The position numbers and the translations under genes were made by a program. From Limonium bicolor (lineage: Eukaryota > Streptophyta > Magnoliopsida > Caryophyllales > Plumbaginaceae), in assembly GCA_023374045.1 (NCBI GenBank), contig CM041781.1:141786982-141850981 (forward strand): 64,000 nucleotides of DNA, given 5' to 3'. Shown one piece after another: positions 45,198-58,855 of this stretch; within the stretch, counting starts at the first letter, position 1, and every line of letters starts with the position of its first letter. The notes beneath the pieces were generated by a model that saw only the letters and a list, made by a program, of their open reading frames with translations, made no database searches and was not told where the DNA came from.

Positions 45198-48100
45198 TGT
45201 AACACCCCATCCAACATTAACACACTTAACGACCAGCTGCAGTGGAAAACATACTTCATCACATTACTTAACTCGTTGGTGTACACGCCGTTAACCCCCA
45301 CGTGGCTAACAAGGCTATTACATATACATTGTATCGGTCTGATGGACTAGATTCCCGAGCGACTACACATTACTGTCCCTCCCCATAAACAACACAACAA
45401 CATATACCTCAACTGTACCGAGTATTCACAACTAATGCCGATAACAATTTCGGTCTTACTACACCTACTGTACATATATAACTTAAATGCATACCCATGT
45501 ACAACGACTACCCCGTCCTACTCTCGAACGGCTTCCAGCTCCTTGTACCTGAAATAGGAAAAAGAAGAGAAAAGGGTGGCCCCCCAGGGGCTCAGCACCT
45601 TTGCTGGTATGGTAATCCCGCAGCCCGCATGCTACCGGGCCACGCACAACTATTGTCGTCTTAGCATGCGGTTGATTATATTTGAATCATGCATGTAAAC
45701 TATAAACACACATAACATTCCACCTCAATGTGCTCAACAAACAGATAACACATCCTTACTTGATAAGTCACTCATGGTGTTCATTACCCCTAGATTGTTT
45801 CTCCTCTAATGGAGCTACTTCCTTAATAGACGACACTCACCCATTAATCGGGTTATCCTTAAACGCCTCTTATCACAAACTGGGATTCATATCCATGATC
45901 CACATACTCCACATTTTACAACATATAACATACACTACATAACAACACTTTCACGTTTCAACGTGCCCATAACAACATCGCAATGGGAATTGCAGTACAA
46001 CAACAACACATAACATAACGAGAACGGTTCTCTTAGGAACCGACCCAAACATAGTTAATTCACTGGTGAGCCTAGAGAATGATGTCACCCCTCATGATAA
46101 CTCGTTATACAACACTCATTACCCTCCTAATAGTCGGACGAGTAACTTAAGTTAAGATGGTTCGGATATGGTGACCCGAACACACCACATAACATGTTCC
46201 CCCTAAACCGATCATAAGTCAGAATAGCTAAGCTTTGGAGTAAGCTAATGGGAGATCGTAACCCGTGAGGGAAACAACCATAAAAGAGGAGGGTAAGGCT
46301 AAAAAGGATACCCACTCCCAAACAACGCGCGACCGGCCTAACAGGAATCCTCACCCCCGTTAGTACATATTTACTTGTAGATAACTAGTTAGAGCCCCAC
46401 TATGGAGCCTATCACACCCACACACCAAGAAGGTATTTTGACTGGGTTAAACACACGAGGGAGGTCCATACATTCACACACAACATCACACAATTAACTC
46501 ACTTATAGCCGTGGTTAGAACGTCCCATGGTCCGGGTCGTTAAATTCCGAATACCGATCTATCATGTGATCCTAGACTCAGTTAGCTAAGTTTAACACTT
46601 TCGTGGTTAAATGGTATCGGAACTAGACACGCCACATATATGAATTACTGTAAACTCATTACATGTTTTATCTTACAACGTGGCAAACATACAGAAAAAC
46701 ATTGGCATACAAGCCGGTGTAATCCGGTAGGACACAGGTTGCAAGAAAACCATACCTGTCACCGGGGTTTCACTCTAACGTGCCATCACATGTTCCTCGT
46801 AACATCTTTGAACAACTGGTAACATTACATTTACTTTTATTAACATCGGGGTAACATGGTTGTTTAAAGTCTAATGCTCATAACTTATCCCCGTTAACTA
46901 GTTAAATAACTTCACATTTTAACTTGTTTTACTTTTACATTTTAATACAACTTTTCCCCCACTAAATTGTCATTATGACTCACTTAACATGTCCTTAACA
47001 ATCTTATAACATCATTACTTGATAATACCCATCATCCTATAACCTTAAACAATGTTTTTGGTCCATACAGCGCCTTGTCCGAACTTGTGTCCGGACTTCC
47101 CAAGTTCGGACACTGTTCGAGGCTAAAATGGGTGTAAATAGACGACTGTCCGAACATGCATCTGAGCTTCCAAAGTTCGGACGTTGTTCGAGGCCAAAAC
47201 AGAATATAGAGATAGGTGTGTCCGAACTTCCAAATTCGGACGGTAGTTCGGACACCGGTCGAAGTTCAGGTGACTTACGCGCAACAGGGCATGTCCGAAC
47301 GTCCATGTTCGGACGGTAGTTCGGACGTGCCCAAAACTCCATTTCCTATACCTTTAAACACTTACTCATTTCTTGCCTAAATGCTCAATACTCATAATAC
47401 TTCCCCCTTAGGTTTATAGCATGTTCCCACATTATATTTATCCCACCAAAAATACTTCATGTCCTTCCAAGAATTTTCTTCACAAGTTCAAACATCTTCC
47501 TTACCTAAACATCATTTCCTCCTTGTACATCAACATTACCTAAACCTTAACAAACTCCTCCAAGACTTTAGTACATCCCAAAACACCCATTGGATTTCTA
47601 GAACTTCCAAGATCATGTCTAAATCCTTGTAGCACTCTAAACCTTAGTACATGTTTTCTTCCCTAGTAAAACATTTATTCATTCCTAACACTTCCTAGTT
47701 CACTAAAACTCATTTAAGCACTTAAAACTTCTTGTTCATTATCCAAATTTTACCATAGGTTCTCTTAGCACAATGTCATACCAAAACACATTGTTTTTCA
47801 CCATTAAACATTCAAGAACACCTAAATCCATCAAGAACCTTCTCACACACAAAACTTCACCAAATTTACACTACATCACAATATAGTGCATAATCAAATT
47901 GCTTGGCACCTAGGCCCTTAAATAACATAAACCATAAACACTGAATTTCCTACATATTATTTCCTTTGACTTGCAAATACACTCAACATCTCATATGCCC
48001 TTTAATCTTCTTAAGAACAATTCACTAGCTCTTTTCCCATTGGCTCCTTAGGTATTTTATTAAGAAAATCAAGCTCATTTTCCTAAGGCATTTAAACTAC

Positions 48101-49551
48101 ATTGAGATAGTTTGTTTACCTCTTTTCTTCAAGATTTTTACTTGAACACTCTTGTTCTTCCTTGTTTGGAAATCGGCAAGAGTACTTGGCTACTTGTCAA
48201 TGTTCTAATCAACACACAAGTAAAACCATGAGCATTCAAGCTTCATGCTTAAACTCATTTACAAACCCTAGGTTTTACATTGTCTTAAAACACTAAGGTA
48301 GTTGTTTTACAAAGGCAATGGAGGAGAGCTTGAACAAGCATCAAGAGAGAACTCCTTCTTGTCCTTTGAAGATTGAAATGGAGCTATGAAAGAACAAGAG
48401 AAGACACCATCAAAGGGTGATTCTCGGTTACACACAAAACAAGAGGAAATGTTGTTTTTTTTGGTTTTCCTTACCTTGAGACAAAGGAGAATGACAAGGC
48501 ATGAAAATATAAGCTCAAGCTCCTTCAATGGTGAATCTCCATGGCACCGAAATGGAGTTCTTGAAGATTTGAAAAAATAGAAGTGTAGAGCTTGGTCTAA
48601 CTAAGACAAATATGGTCTTAGAATTTGATTTGGAGCATGGAGTTTGATTTGGCAAGGAAATGAAGATGGAGAAGAGAGGTTACTATAGCCCATCGTTTTT
48701 GAAGAAGAGAGGAGAGATCGGTGGGAACATTGAGAGGTCTACCTTTGAAGATATTTATGTTATAAAGTAACTTTCTTCTTTTTACTTACTTTTCCTTCTT
48801 TTCTTGAATTGATTTGCAAATGGTGGTGACTCACCTTACAAAAACCGGCCCCCTTATATTACTTAGGGGTGTTTTGGTCTTTGTTGACCAATTAACTTAC
48901 TTATATTGACTTGTGTCATAAACTTGCATATTTTAGTTACTATTCACAAAAACAAGGCACATATTTGTCAAATTTTTGATTTCCCATTGATTTAGACTTC
49001 CAAATGTGATACTAAGTAGTACACATGTTAATTAAAGAGTAATGATGGACATTTAGCCATTCAAAACTCATTTACAAGACAATTTTTCAAAAATGTGCTT
49101 TAAGGCTCCTTAAAGCACATTTTGTGTTTTAACTTGTTTTCAAGCTTGGTTTTCTTTAGTAATTGATTTAATATGTTCATTAACATATTATTAAGGTATA
49201 GATATGACCTTTAGGTCTTATACAAATTTATCCCAAGCTTAGAGCACATTTTTTCCCATATTGACTTTAAGGTATTTTTTTGTGTTTTATTTGGTTTAAT
49301 TCTTTACCAAGGTTTCCTAAGGACTTAATTAGCCTTTTTCATAATTGAGTATCACTAAGTCTTGGTAGGCTCTTTGGGTCCCAACCAAGTTCACTCCAAG
49401 TTTAGAGCATGTTTTTGCTCAAACTGTATTTATGGTACTTTATTGTTTTCACCATGGTTTAAATCGTACACTGATGTTTCTAAGGAACTTTTTAGCCTTT
49501 AAATATCATAGTTTAGTATTTAAACAATATATCAAGGTTTGGGGTATTTCA
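45198..49551 (-). repeat. 3' LTR of element D (4354 bp, minus strand)
   Basis: The plus strand begins TGTAACACCCCATCC and ends GGGGTATTTCA. A 10-bp inverted repeat CCGCATGCTA/TAGCATGCGG is at 45625-45671 and a GTCCGAAC array at 47075-47335. It aligns with 54504-58850. No gene is visible. Confidence 0.9.
47075..47335. repeat. GTCCGAAC/GTTCGGAC inverted-motif array, D 3' LTR
   Basis: Motifs GTCCGAAC, GTTCGGAC and GTTCGAGG in inverted pairs. The core is the same as in element B, although the LTRs are otherwise unrelated. Open frames of 60-100 codons here come from the repeat. Confidence 0.85.
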
Positions 49552-49588
49552 ATCTACCCCCCTTAAAAGAACTTCGTCCTCGAAGTTC
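49552..49588 (-). other. Polypurine tract and pre-PPT hairpin of element D
   Basis: On the minus strand, GAACTTCG and CGAAGTTC pair around AGGA (49569-49588), followed by AAGGGGGGTAGAT, which abuts the LTR. Confidence 0.88.
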
Positions 49589-49791
49589 ACACTTCCCACA
49601 CATCATTTGGATTAGTACGCAGGAATCACTTGAAAATAAACTTCCATAACCAAACATACTTTACATCACACCCTCAGACCTAATGGTCCGGGTATCATAT
49701 TCACATCTATACATAACATAACATACTCACATGATAACCTCGGACTCAATGGTCCGGGTATCTTAACAACATTTGCACATACATACAACCC

Positions 49792-49917
49792 TTAGACTCT
49801 TGGGTCTGGGTACCATAGCAACATTTAGACCCATAGGTCTTGATAACATAACAACCTTTAGACACATAGGTCTATGTAACACAACAACATTTAGACTCAT
49901 AGGTCTTGATAACATAC
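49792..49917 (-). repeat. 33-bp tandem repeat, about four copies
   Basis: On the plus strand the units start TTAGACYCATAGGTCTTG at 49792, 49825, 49858 and 49891, an exact 33-bp period. Each contains an AGACC/GGTCT-type inverted pair. Two looser copies with TGGTCCGGGTATC lie at 49683-49760. Confidence 0.88.
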
Positions 49918-50013
49918 ACTTTTGGAACTCAAGGTCAAAATAATATTTATTACACATACCACACAACTTGTCATAGCATGTATAACAATCAAAATATCTT
50001 TTATATACACTCT

Positions 50014-50154
50014 GATCCCGCATAACCCGGTCGCGATGGACACCTTTTGGTCCCCGTCCCTTTGGGAGATCAAAACAATCACTTAATCTTTAACATATAT
50101 ACTTCTCATGTCACCGGTCCGAAGACAAAGGCTCTTGCGTCCTCGGCTCGTGAG
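50014..50154 (-). repeat. Two structured modules in element D, similar to the E modules
   Basis: The module at 50105-50154, read on the minus strand, has ACGAGCCGAGGACG, CCTTTGTC and GGACCGGTGAC, matching the E module order. The module at 50014-50071 is closed by GATC-type arms with CGACCGGG inside. Confidence 0.65.
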
Positions 50155-53100
50155 CAAGTACTACAAAAATATTCTTTACTAGGTTAAGTATAAGAGAATC
50201 CTTTATTTCAATTGTTAACCGACTGTTTTGAAAACACCAATTGAAAATCCTTTTGAAAACACATACAACTCCAAGTCCAACTTATGTTCTTTATTTCTTT
50301 TTCTTAGCGTGGTTAGTTGTGACCACTTATAGGGAGCTTCAAGAATTATCCAACCCTGATGTGATCAGCATCAGTGTCGAACTATCCTTCCACCCCAATT
50401 CGTGTTCGGCTTCCCTTGATCGCATGCAAATCAAGTTCCACTTCCCACTTCATTTTCACTCACCAAATAATACACTCATTTCCAATTTTCTATCTTTTTA
50501 ATCATTCTAATCATGGTCATAACATCTCCAAGGGATATAACTTCGTCTATCAGTTATTTCCATTCACTTTAATGCTATTACCTAGGGAATCTTATTCTCA
50601 CTAGGTGCTATGTCGGTTTCATACCCTTTCATGAATCACTATATAGTATATATATACACATATATTTTATCAAAATACAACACACAGTTTCACATTTAGT
50701 GTCATATGAACATATAATGTCGGGGTTTTAGTTCCCCGGGAGTTTCTCTACTCCCCACACTTGTACTATCACACACAACTGTTAACAAATAAACACACTT
50801 ATCACAATGGTATTCGCATCTTCTGTGCGCAATTACCACAATTAAACCATGAATGAATGCGTATGTTTACGTAACACACACACCAATCATCAAAACAAAC
50901 TATTTTGTGCTATGCACAACATAAGTCACATACACTTGTACGGTAATACTCACTAAGTGGTTTTGCACTCTACCCCCCCTTAAAAGGGATTACGCCCACG
51001 TAATCAATCACTTAATCATTGGTTTAAAAAGTTCTACCGTCGTGAAGTGTTTCAACTTCCACGCGGTATGTTATACAATGTGTTCTGGTTAGAGGATCTT
51101 GACCATTTTGGCGGTTTAGTACCTAAACCAAGAATTCTCATTGGAGTTTGCTTTAACTCTCAACTGGTTTCGGTTCTGGCCTGTGAGGCTTCTAGGCGTT
51201 AATAATTAGCCATTTACTCATATTCGCTATTCACGTTGTACACTTAAATCACTGGTTCACTAGTGTCTGCTGCGCAACTCTAATAACTGTAGGGTTTAGT
51301 TTGCCACACTCGTTATTCTTACTGTATTGTACATCTCCCATTTATCACCTTTATCTTGGTAACAATGGTTTCTCAACCGACGCGTGGTATCTCTTACCGT
51401 TAGCGAATTCGGTGAGTTACAAAACTTTCCATCCACTTCTCTAATAACTTACTGTGTAAATTGCTACGTATTTCACAATGATTGACTTGTTTCCTTCCGA
51501 CTTACTGTCGGTCGAGATTGAGCTGCTACCTAATGTGTAGCGCTCTCTTGGTTATTTCCAACATTTGGGGTATATTCCATACTGATATTTGGCAGTTAGT
51601 GCTACTGTAGTCACTTACTGTTAATCATGCCTCCACATTTGGTTTTGTACAAGTACTCTTTCATTGGTATGTCTTTGCATTTCCTATGCATCAGTCACTA
51701 TGGCGTTATAAGCCACTTTCTGTTTCCACCACAATTAACATTTCCTAAATCCTAGGTATCGCACTCGATCAATACTGCGCAAATGCAATACCAAAACACT
51801 CAGTCATACAGAGTGCAGAGGCGTAAACTCTTGGCAGTAAATCTCTTATGCGATTGCAATAGGAATTTATACTGTGTTTCACTGAGATTTTTATCTCATA
51901 GTACTAGCTACCGGCTTATTGCCCAGTCTGTTTATCATCACTTCCCTTGCATCTCCACTGAGTTTATCTACCATACTATTATCTAACAACACTTATACAA
52001 CGGTCGCTTTCTGCGCACCGTGTTCTTTCTTCTTGCACAACACTAACTTACATGGTATTCACTGTCATATTTGTTTTCACACATATACTTACATCGTTAG
52101 TATTTTGGTTCGTCCTTCGCTTGGATGACTATTGAATGCTCCTTGAGCGTTGATCATCCGAGTCACAAGCCGGCGTTATTCAGCTCGGTGCTTCACTTTA
52201 TACCCACATGCTACTCAACTAACTGTTCTCTCGCAACGACAACATGGTCAATCCCTAACATGTTTCTTGAACTTGGTTCACATAACTACCGCTGTTACGG
52301 TCTCACAATATCGAGAGGTATCCCCACTCTTAATGCAGTGGTTCGTTCTCCACTCTATTCACTTATACAACATAAACTTCTGCAATCAATCAAACTTACA
52401 TAACGCATTTTGCTTGTGGCTTATAAGCCTTACTGCCTCGAGCTCTGCTCATTGTAGGCTACTCATACACATTTACTTCCCTGTATATCATTACATGGTT
52501 TGGATATCATATTGAGCTCCATGACAAGGTCGTTGCATTCCGTTTCCTTTCATGGGATGCCCCTTAGGATTGTCAGTCCGTCTCCTGACAATTTATGTCT
52601 AAACTGAAAATTAGCTCCAACTCTTGTGCTTCTGTCACGTTATCTCGTTCAACTATCGTTGATGCGAACACCCTTCAAGGATTGCTCCTGGGTGTTGTTA
52701 AGTTATGCCTTTACATCTGGTTCGCACTTATTGGTATATTCAGTTAGCCACGTCGTTTTGCGTTCTTGACTGGCTTATTATCTTCTTCTTCTGAAGATCA
52801 ACATCTCCTGGTAGTGTAGGTGCTCATTCTAGGAGTTTCATCCCGTTCATTGCACATTAATGTGTCCACATTAAGCATTTGCCTCGTCATATACAGGCTG
52901 GGTCACCGTTCCAGCTATCATGTTTACCCCTCGGGATTCTTAAGACATTTGTGATGTCTTTACATAACAGTTAGTGCACCTCGCACCTCCTGACTCTTAA
53001 ACATTTCCATGAAATGAATTCACTAATTCCTCTAGTCTCGTTAACTTAACTGAGTTCCTTTACTTTAGCCATTCTTGGTAATCCGTTGCTCTTGCTTGAC

Positions 53101-54483
53101 TTTTACTGCTGACCGTAGTATGGAGTTGACTACTTCCCGTGTTCCGGACTCTACTTGTATACATATGTGGGGTACCATACTGATACATTGCTACTTACCC
53201 AACTAACCCATAAGTAGGTCTGTCAGGCCCACAAGCTCTTATCGGAGTGCGGTCATCCCACATTACAGTTGGTACACTCGTAGTGTCCGTCACACGCCTA
53301 GGTGAAGTATTCTGTTGTCAACTCCCTTATTTTGTCCCGTGACAATATGCATTCCGTGCTTCCCGAACTTAATCGAGGGGAAAGTTTATCCACTGTTGTA
53401 TCTTTATCAACTACCCTTGGGTTTACTGGTTTGGTTTAAAAGAAGGTTAGAAAGAAGTATTGGTTTGAAAGAAAATCTGGTTTTGAAAGAAAAGAGTTTG
53501 AAATAAATCTGAGTTTGAGAGAAAAAAAATTTTATGGTTTCACAACGTCTTCTTGTCTTAACCAAGTCTAGCTTCCACGGTTATGATGATCTCACTTAAC
53601 TTCATGGTACTTTACTAAGTACTTCGTATTCGCTAAAAATTCTCCCGAATAGCCCTGTTATAGCAGCACTTGCCATGGCAAGTGCGCCATGCTAACTGGC
53701 TATCGGTTAAACACATACCGGTTGTGGTATTGTTCTTACCCGTACTGTTATCAGTGGCCTTGTAGGCCCTTACTTGACCTTACAGTCTAGACATTAAATC
53801 CTCTGGGCGACTTCTCACTGTCTGCACATGACAATCATTAACTAGGGTGTTTCCCATTCTTGGAGACCCTTTTTCTTTTGTATTGTTTTCTCCTCGTTGC
53901 CCGTTCCACATTTGTCGTGGTTACTGAGACTTGTCTCTTGTTTGGACACTAGGTTGTAGTTCCTTTGCCGGTTGGTATACCGTTGGTGTATCATTTAACA
54001 ATTGTGGTCCCGTAGACACTCGTCTCGAGTTTCATTAATCCACTTATTGCCTGTTGCACGGTCGGTGTGTTGCAAGCTGGTTATTCTCGACTACTCGGCA
54101 TGTCAACCCAGGTTGCCGAAAATTCTATTCTCTTATACACAAAATTCTTCATCCTTCGCTATTAATGCGGTTAACATTGTTCAGATGGAAACCGTCTCCG
54201 GGATTCCCACTCTTCGGGATCTACCGTATGACTGGTTCTCCGTACTCACAGTGGTACTTAATAACAGCCATATCGGGTATTCCCGAGTAAGAGAGGACTT
54301 TCATCTCTCTGGCGTTGTTTCCCCAAGTTATAAACAGGGATTGTGGAGGGCGGGAAGGATATTGTAGGTTTCCAGTACACACTGCTAATACCTAACTAGC
54401 GTATCTCTCACGCTATCACTCAACCCTTAACCCAAAGTACTAAAATCCTAACTCGGTACTTCCTAAGCTCGGTAATTCAGTCA

Positions 54484-54503
54484 TCAGAGCGATACTTCGC
54501 TCT
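54484..54503 (-). other. Remnant of the PBS hairpin of element D
   Basis: On the minus strand AGAGCGA, loop AGTA, TCGCTCTGAT. The first part of TGGTATCAGAGC and the last 12 bp of the LTR are deleted. The remaining 3' arm would pair perfectly with an intact ATCAGAGCGA. Confidence 0.8.
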
Positions 54504-57500
54504 TCCAACATTAACACACTTAACGACCAACTGCAACGGAAAACATACTTCATCACATTACTTAACTCGTTGGTGTTACACGCCGTTAACCACCCACGTG
54601 GCTAACAAGGCTATTACATATACATTGTATTGGTCTGATGGACTAGATTCCCGAGCGACTACACATTAATGTCCCTCTTCATAAACAACAACAACAACAT
54701 ATACCTCAAACTGTACCGAGTATTCACAAACTAATGCCGATAACAATTTCGGTCTTACTACACCTACTATACATATATAACTTAAATGCATACCCATGTA
54801 CAACGACTACCCCGTCCTACTCTCGAACGGCTTCCAGCTCCTTGTACCTGAAAAAGGAAAAAGAAGAGAAAAGGGTGGCCCCCCATGGGCTCAGCACCTT
54901 TGCTGGTATGGTAATCCCGCAGCCCGCATGCTACCGGGCCACGCACAACTAATTGTCGTCTTAGCATGCGGTTGATTATATTTGAATCATGCATGTAAAC
55001 TATAAGCACACAACACATAACATTCCACCTCAATGGGCTCAACAAACAGATAACACATCCTTACTTGATAAGTCACTCATGGTGTTCATTACCCCTAGAG
55101 TGTTTCTCCTCTAATGGAGCTACTTCCTTAATAGACGACACTCACCCATTAATCGGGTTATCCTTAAACGCCTCTTATCACAAACTGGGATTCATATCCA
55201 TGATCCACATACTCCACATTTTACAACATATAACATACACTACATAACAACACTTTTCACGTTTCAACGTGCCCATAACAACATCGCAATGGGAATTGCA
55301 GTACAACAACAACACATAACATAATGGGAACGGTTCTCTTAGGAACCAACCCAAACATAGTTAATTCACTGGTGAGCCTAGAGAATGATGTCACCCTCAT
55401 GATAAACTCGTTATACAACACTCATTACCATCCTAATAGTCGGACAAGTAACTTAAGTTAAGATGGTTCGGATATGGTGACCCGAACACACCACATAAAC
55501 ACATGTTCCCCCTAAACCGATCATAAGTCGGATTAGCTAAGCTTTGGAGTAAGCTAATGGGAGATCGTAACCCGTGAGGGAAACAACCATAACAGAGAGG
55601 AGGGTAAGGCTAAAAAGGATACCCACTCCCAAACAACGCGTGACCGGCCTAACCGGATTCCTCACCCCCGTTAGTACATATTTACTTGTAGATAACTAGT
55701 TAGAGCCCCACTATGGAGCCTATCACACCCACACACCAAGAAGGTATTTCGACTGGGTTAAACACATGAGGGAGGTCCGTACATTCACACACAACATCAC
55801 ACAATTAACTCACGCATAGCCGTGGTTAAAACGTCCCATGGTCCGGGTCGTTAAATACCGAATACCGATCTATCATGTGATCCTAGACTCAGTTAGCTAA
55901 GTTTAACATTTTCGAGGTTAAATGGTATCGGAACTAGACACGCCACATATATGAATTACTGTAAACTCATTACATGTTTTATCTTACAACGTGGCAAACA
56001 TACAGAAAAACACATTGGCATACAAGCCGGTGTAATCCGGTAGGACACAGGTTGAAGAAAACCATACCTGTCACCGGGGTTTCACTCTAACGTGCCATCA
56101 CATGTTCCTCGTAACATCTTTGAACAACTGGTAACATTACATTTACTTTTTTAACATCGGGGTAACATGGTTGTTTAAAGTCTAATGCTCATAACTTATC
56201 CCCGTTAACTAGTTAAATAACTTCACATTTTAACTTGTTTTACTTTTAAATTTTAATACAACTTTTCCCCCACTAAATTGTCATTATGACTCACTTAACT
56301 TGTCCTTAACAATCTTATAACATCATTACTTGATAATCCCCATCATCCTATAACCTTAAACAATGTTTTTGGTCCATACAGTGCCGTGTCCGAACTTGTG
56401 TCCGGACTTCCCAAGTTCGGACACTGTTCGAGGCTCAAATGGGTGTAAATAGACGACTGTCCGAACATGCGTCTGAGCTTCCCAAGTTCGGACGTTGTTC
56501 GAGGCCAAAACAGAATATAGAGATAGGTGTGTCCGAACTTCCAAATTCAGACGGTAGTTCGGACACCGGTCGAAGTTCAGGTGACGGTAGTTCGGACGTG
56601 CCCAAAACTCCATTTCCTATACCTTTAAACACTTACTCATTTCTTGCCTAAATGCTCAATACTCATAATACTTCCCCCTTAGGTTTATAGCATGTTCCCA
56701 CACTATATTTAGCCCACCAAAAATACTTCATGTCCTTCCAAGAATTTTCTTCACAAGTTCAAACATCTTCCTTACCTAAATATCATTTCCTCCTTGTACA
56801 TTAACATTACCTAAACCTTAATAAACTCCTCCAAGACTTTAGTACATCCCAAAACACCCATTGGATTTCAAGAACTTCCAAGATCATGTCTAAATCCTTG
56901 TAGCACTCTAAACACCTTAGTACATGTTTTCTTCCCTAGTAAAACATTTATTAATTCCTAACACTTCCTAGTTCACTAAAACTCATTTAAGCACTTAAAA
57001 CTTTTTGTTCATTATCCAAATTTTGCCATAGGTTCTCTTAGCACAATGTCATACCAAAACATATTGTTTTTCACCATTAAACATTCAAGAACACCTAAAT
57101 CCATCAAGAACCTTCTCACACACAAAATTCACCAAATTTACACTACATCACAATATAGTGCATAATCAAATTGCTTGGCACCTAGGCCCTTAAATAACGT
57201 AAACCATAAACACTGAATTTCCCACATATATATTGCTTTGACCTGCCAAATACACTCAACATCTCATATGCACTTTAATAATCTTCTTAAGAACAATTCA
57301 CTAGCTCTTTCCCATTGGCTCCTTAGGTATTTTATTAAGCAAATCAAGCTCATTTTCCTAAGGCATTTAAACTACATTGAGATAGTTTGTTTACCTCTTT
57401 TCTTCAAGATTTTTACTTGAACACTCTTGTTCTTCCTTGTTTGGAAATCGGCAAGAGTACTTGGCTACTTGTCAATGTTCTAATCAACACACAAGTAAAA

Positions 57501-58850
57501 CCATGAGCATTCAAGCTTCATGCTTAAACTCATTTACAAACCCTATGTTTTACATTGTCTTAAAACACTAAGGTAGTTGTTTTACAAAGGCAATGGAAGA
57601 GAGCTTGAACAAGCATCAAGAGAGAACTCCTCCTTGTCGTTTGAAGATTGAAATGGAGCTATGAAAGAACAAGAGAATACACCATCAAAGGGTGATTCTC
57701 GGTTACACACAAAACAAGAGGAAATGTTGTGTTTTTTGGTTTTCCTTACCTTGAGACAAAGGAGAATGATAAGGCATGAAAATATAAGCTCAAGCTCCTT
57801 CAATGGTGAATATCCATGGCACCAAAATGGAGTTCTTGAAGATTTGAAAAGATAGAAGTGTAGAGCTTGGTCTAACTAAGACAAATATGGTCTTAGAATT
57901 TGATTTGGAGCATGGAGTTGGATTTGGCAAGGAAATGAAGATGGAGAAGAGAGGTTACTATAGCCCATCGTTTTTGAAGAAGAGAGGAGATGAAGACGGT
58001 GGGAACAAGGAGAAAAGAAGAGAATGAGGTGAGAGGTCTACCTTTGAAGATATTTATGTTATAAAGTAACTTTCTTCTTTTTACTTAGTTTTCCTTCTTT
58101 ACTTGAATTGATTTGCAAATGGTGGTGACCCCTTACAAAAACCGCCCCTTATATTACTTAGGGGTGTTTTGGTCTTTGTTGACCAATTAACTTACTTATA
58201 TTGACTTATGTCATAAACTTGCATATTTTAGTTACTATTCACAAAAACAAGGCACATATTTGTGAAATTTTTGATTTCCCATTGATTTAGACTTCCAAAT
58301 GTGATACTAAGTAGTACACATGTTAATTAAAGAGTAATGATGGACATTTAGCCATTCAAAACTCATTTACAAGACAATTTTTCAAAAATGTGCTTTAAGG
58401 CTCCTTAAAGCACATTTTGTGTTTTATCTTGTTTTCAAGCTTGGTTTTCTTTAGTAATTGATTTAATATGTTCATTAACATATTATTAAGGTATAGATAT
58501 GACCTTTAGGTCTTATACAAATTTATCCCAAGCTTAGAGCACATTTTTGCCCATATTGACTTTAAGGTATTTATTTGTGTTTTATTTGGTTTAATTATTT
58601 ACCAAGGTTTCCTAAGGACTTAATTAGCCTTATTAAATCATAATTGAATATCACTAAGTCTTGGTAGGCTCCTTGGGTCCCAACCAAGTTCACTCCAAGT
58701 TTAGAGCATGTTTTTTCTCAAACTGTATTTATGGTACTTTATTGTTTTCACCATGGTTTAAATCGTACACTGATGTTCCTAAGGCACTTTTTAGCCTTTA
58801 AATATCATAGTTTAGTATTTAAACAATATATCAAGGTTTGGGGTATTTCA
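54504..58850 (-). repeat. 5' LTR of element D (about 4347 bp, minus strand, end truncated)
   Basis: Aligns with 45210-49551. Differences include a deletion of about 40 bp inside the motif array near 56582, between GAC direct repeats, and extra sequence near 57990-58030. The inverted repeat CCGCATGCTA/TAGCATGCGG is at 54924-54971 and the array at 56385-56602. It ends GGGGTATTTCA at 58850. Confidence 0.9.
56385..56602. repeat. GTCCGAAC/GTTCGGAC inverted-motif array, D 5' LTR
   Basis: Counterpart of 47075-47335, shortened by the deletion near 56582. Confidence 0.85.
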
Positions 58851-58855
58851 ACTAA

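Larger units (their letters stand above)
49589..54503 (-). other. Non-coding interior of element D
   Basis: About 4.9 kb with no retrotransposon protein motif in any frame; the longest open frames (about 120 codons) are not recognisable. It carries a 33-bp tandem repeat (49792-49917), two hairpin-closed modules (50014-50071, 50105-50154) and, at its 5' end, the remnant of the PBS hairpin (54484-54503). Confidence 0.75.
45198..58850 (-). mobile_element. Element D: minus-strand LTR retrotransposon with a non-coding interior
   Basis: On the minus strand: 5' LTR 58850-54504, PBS remnant, interior to 49552, PPT, 3' LTR 49551-45198. Each LTR is about 4.35 kb. The 5-kb interior has no gag or pol. 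The 5' LTR has lost its last 12 bp together with the first part of the PBS. LTR ends TGAAATACCCC...GGGGTGTTACA and the interior signals resemble E. Confidence 0.88.

Noticed and set aside
43600..49551. One 5.9-kb LTR of a single minus-strand element
   Set aside because: A second LTR end TGTAACACCCC at 45198 and the copy at 54504-58850 show that D is separate and nested in F.
52150..52515. Open frames of about 120 codons in the D interior (also 54002-54367)
   Set aside because: No gag, pol or other recognisable motif, wrong strand for the element, and length expected by chance in 5 kb.
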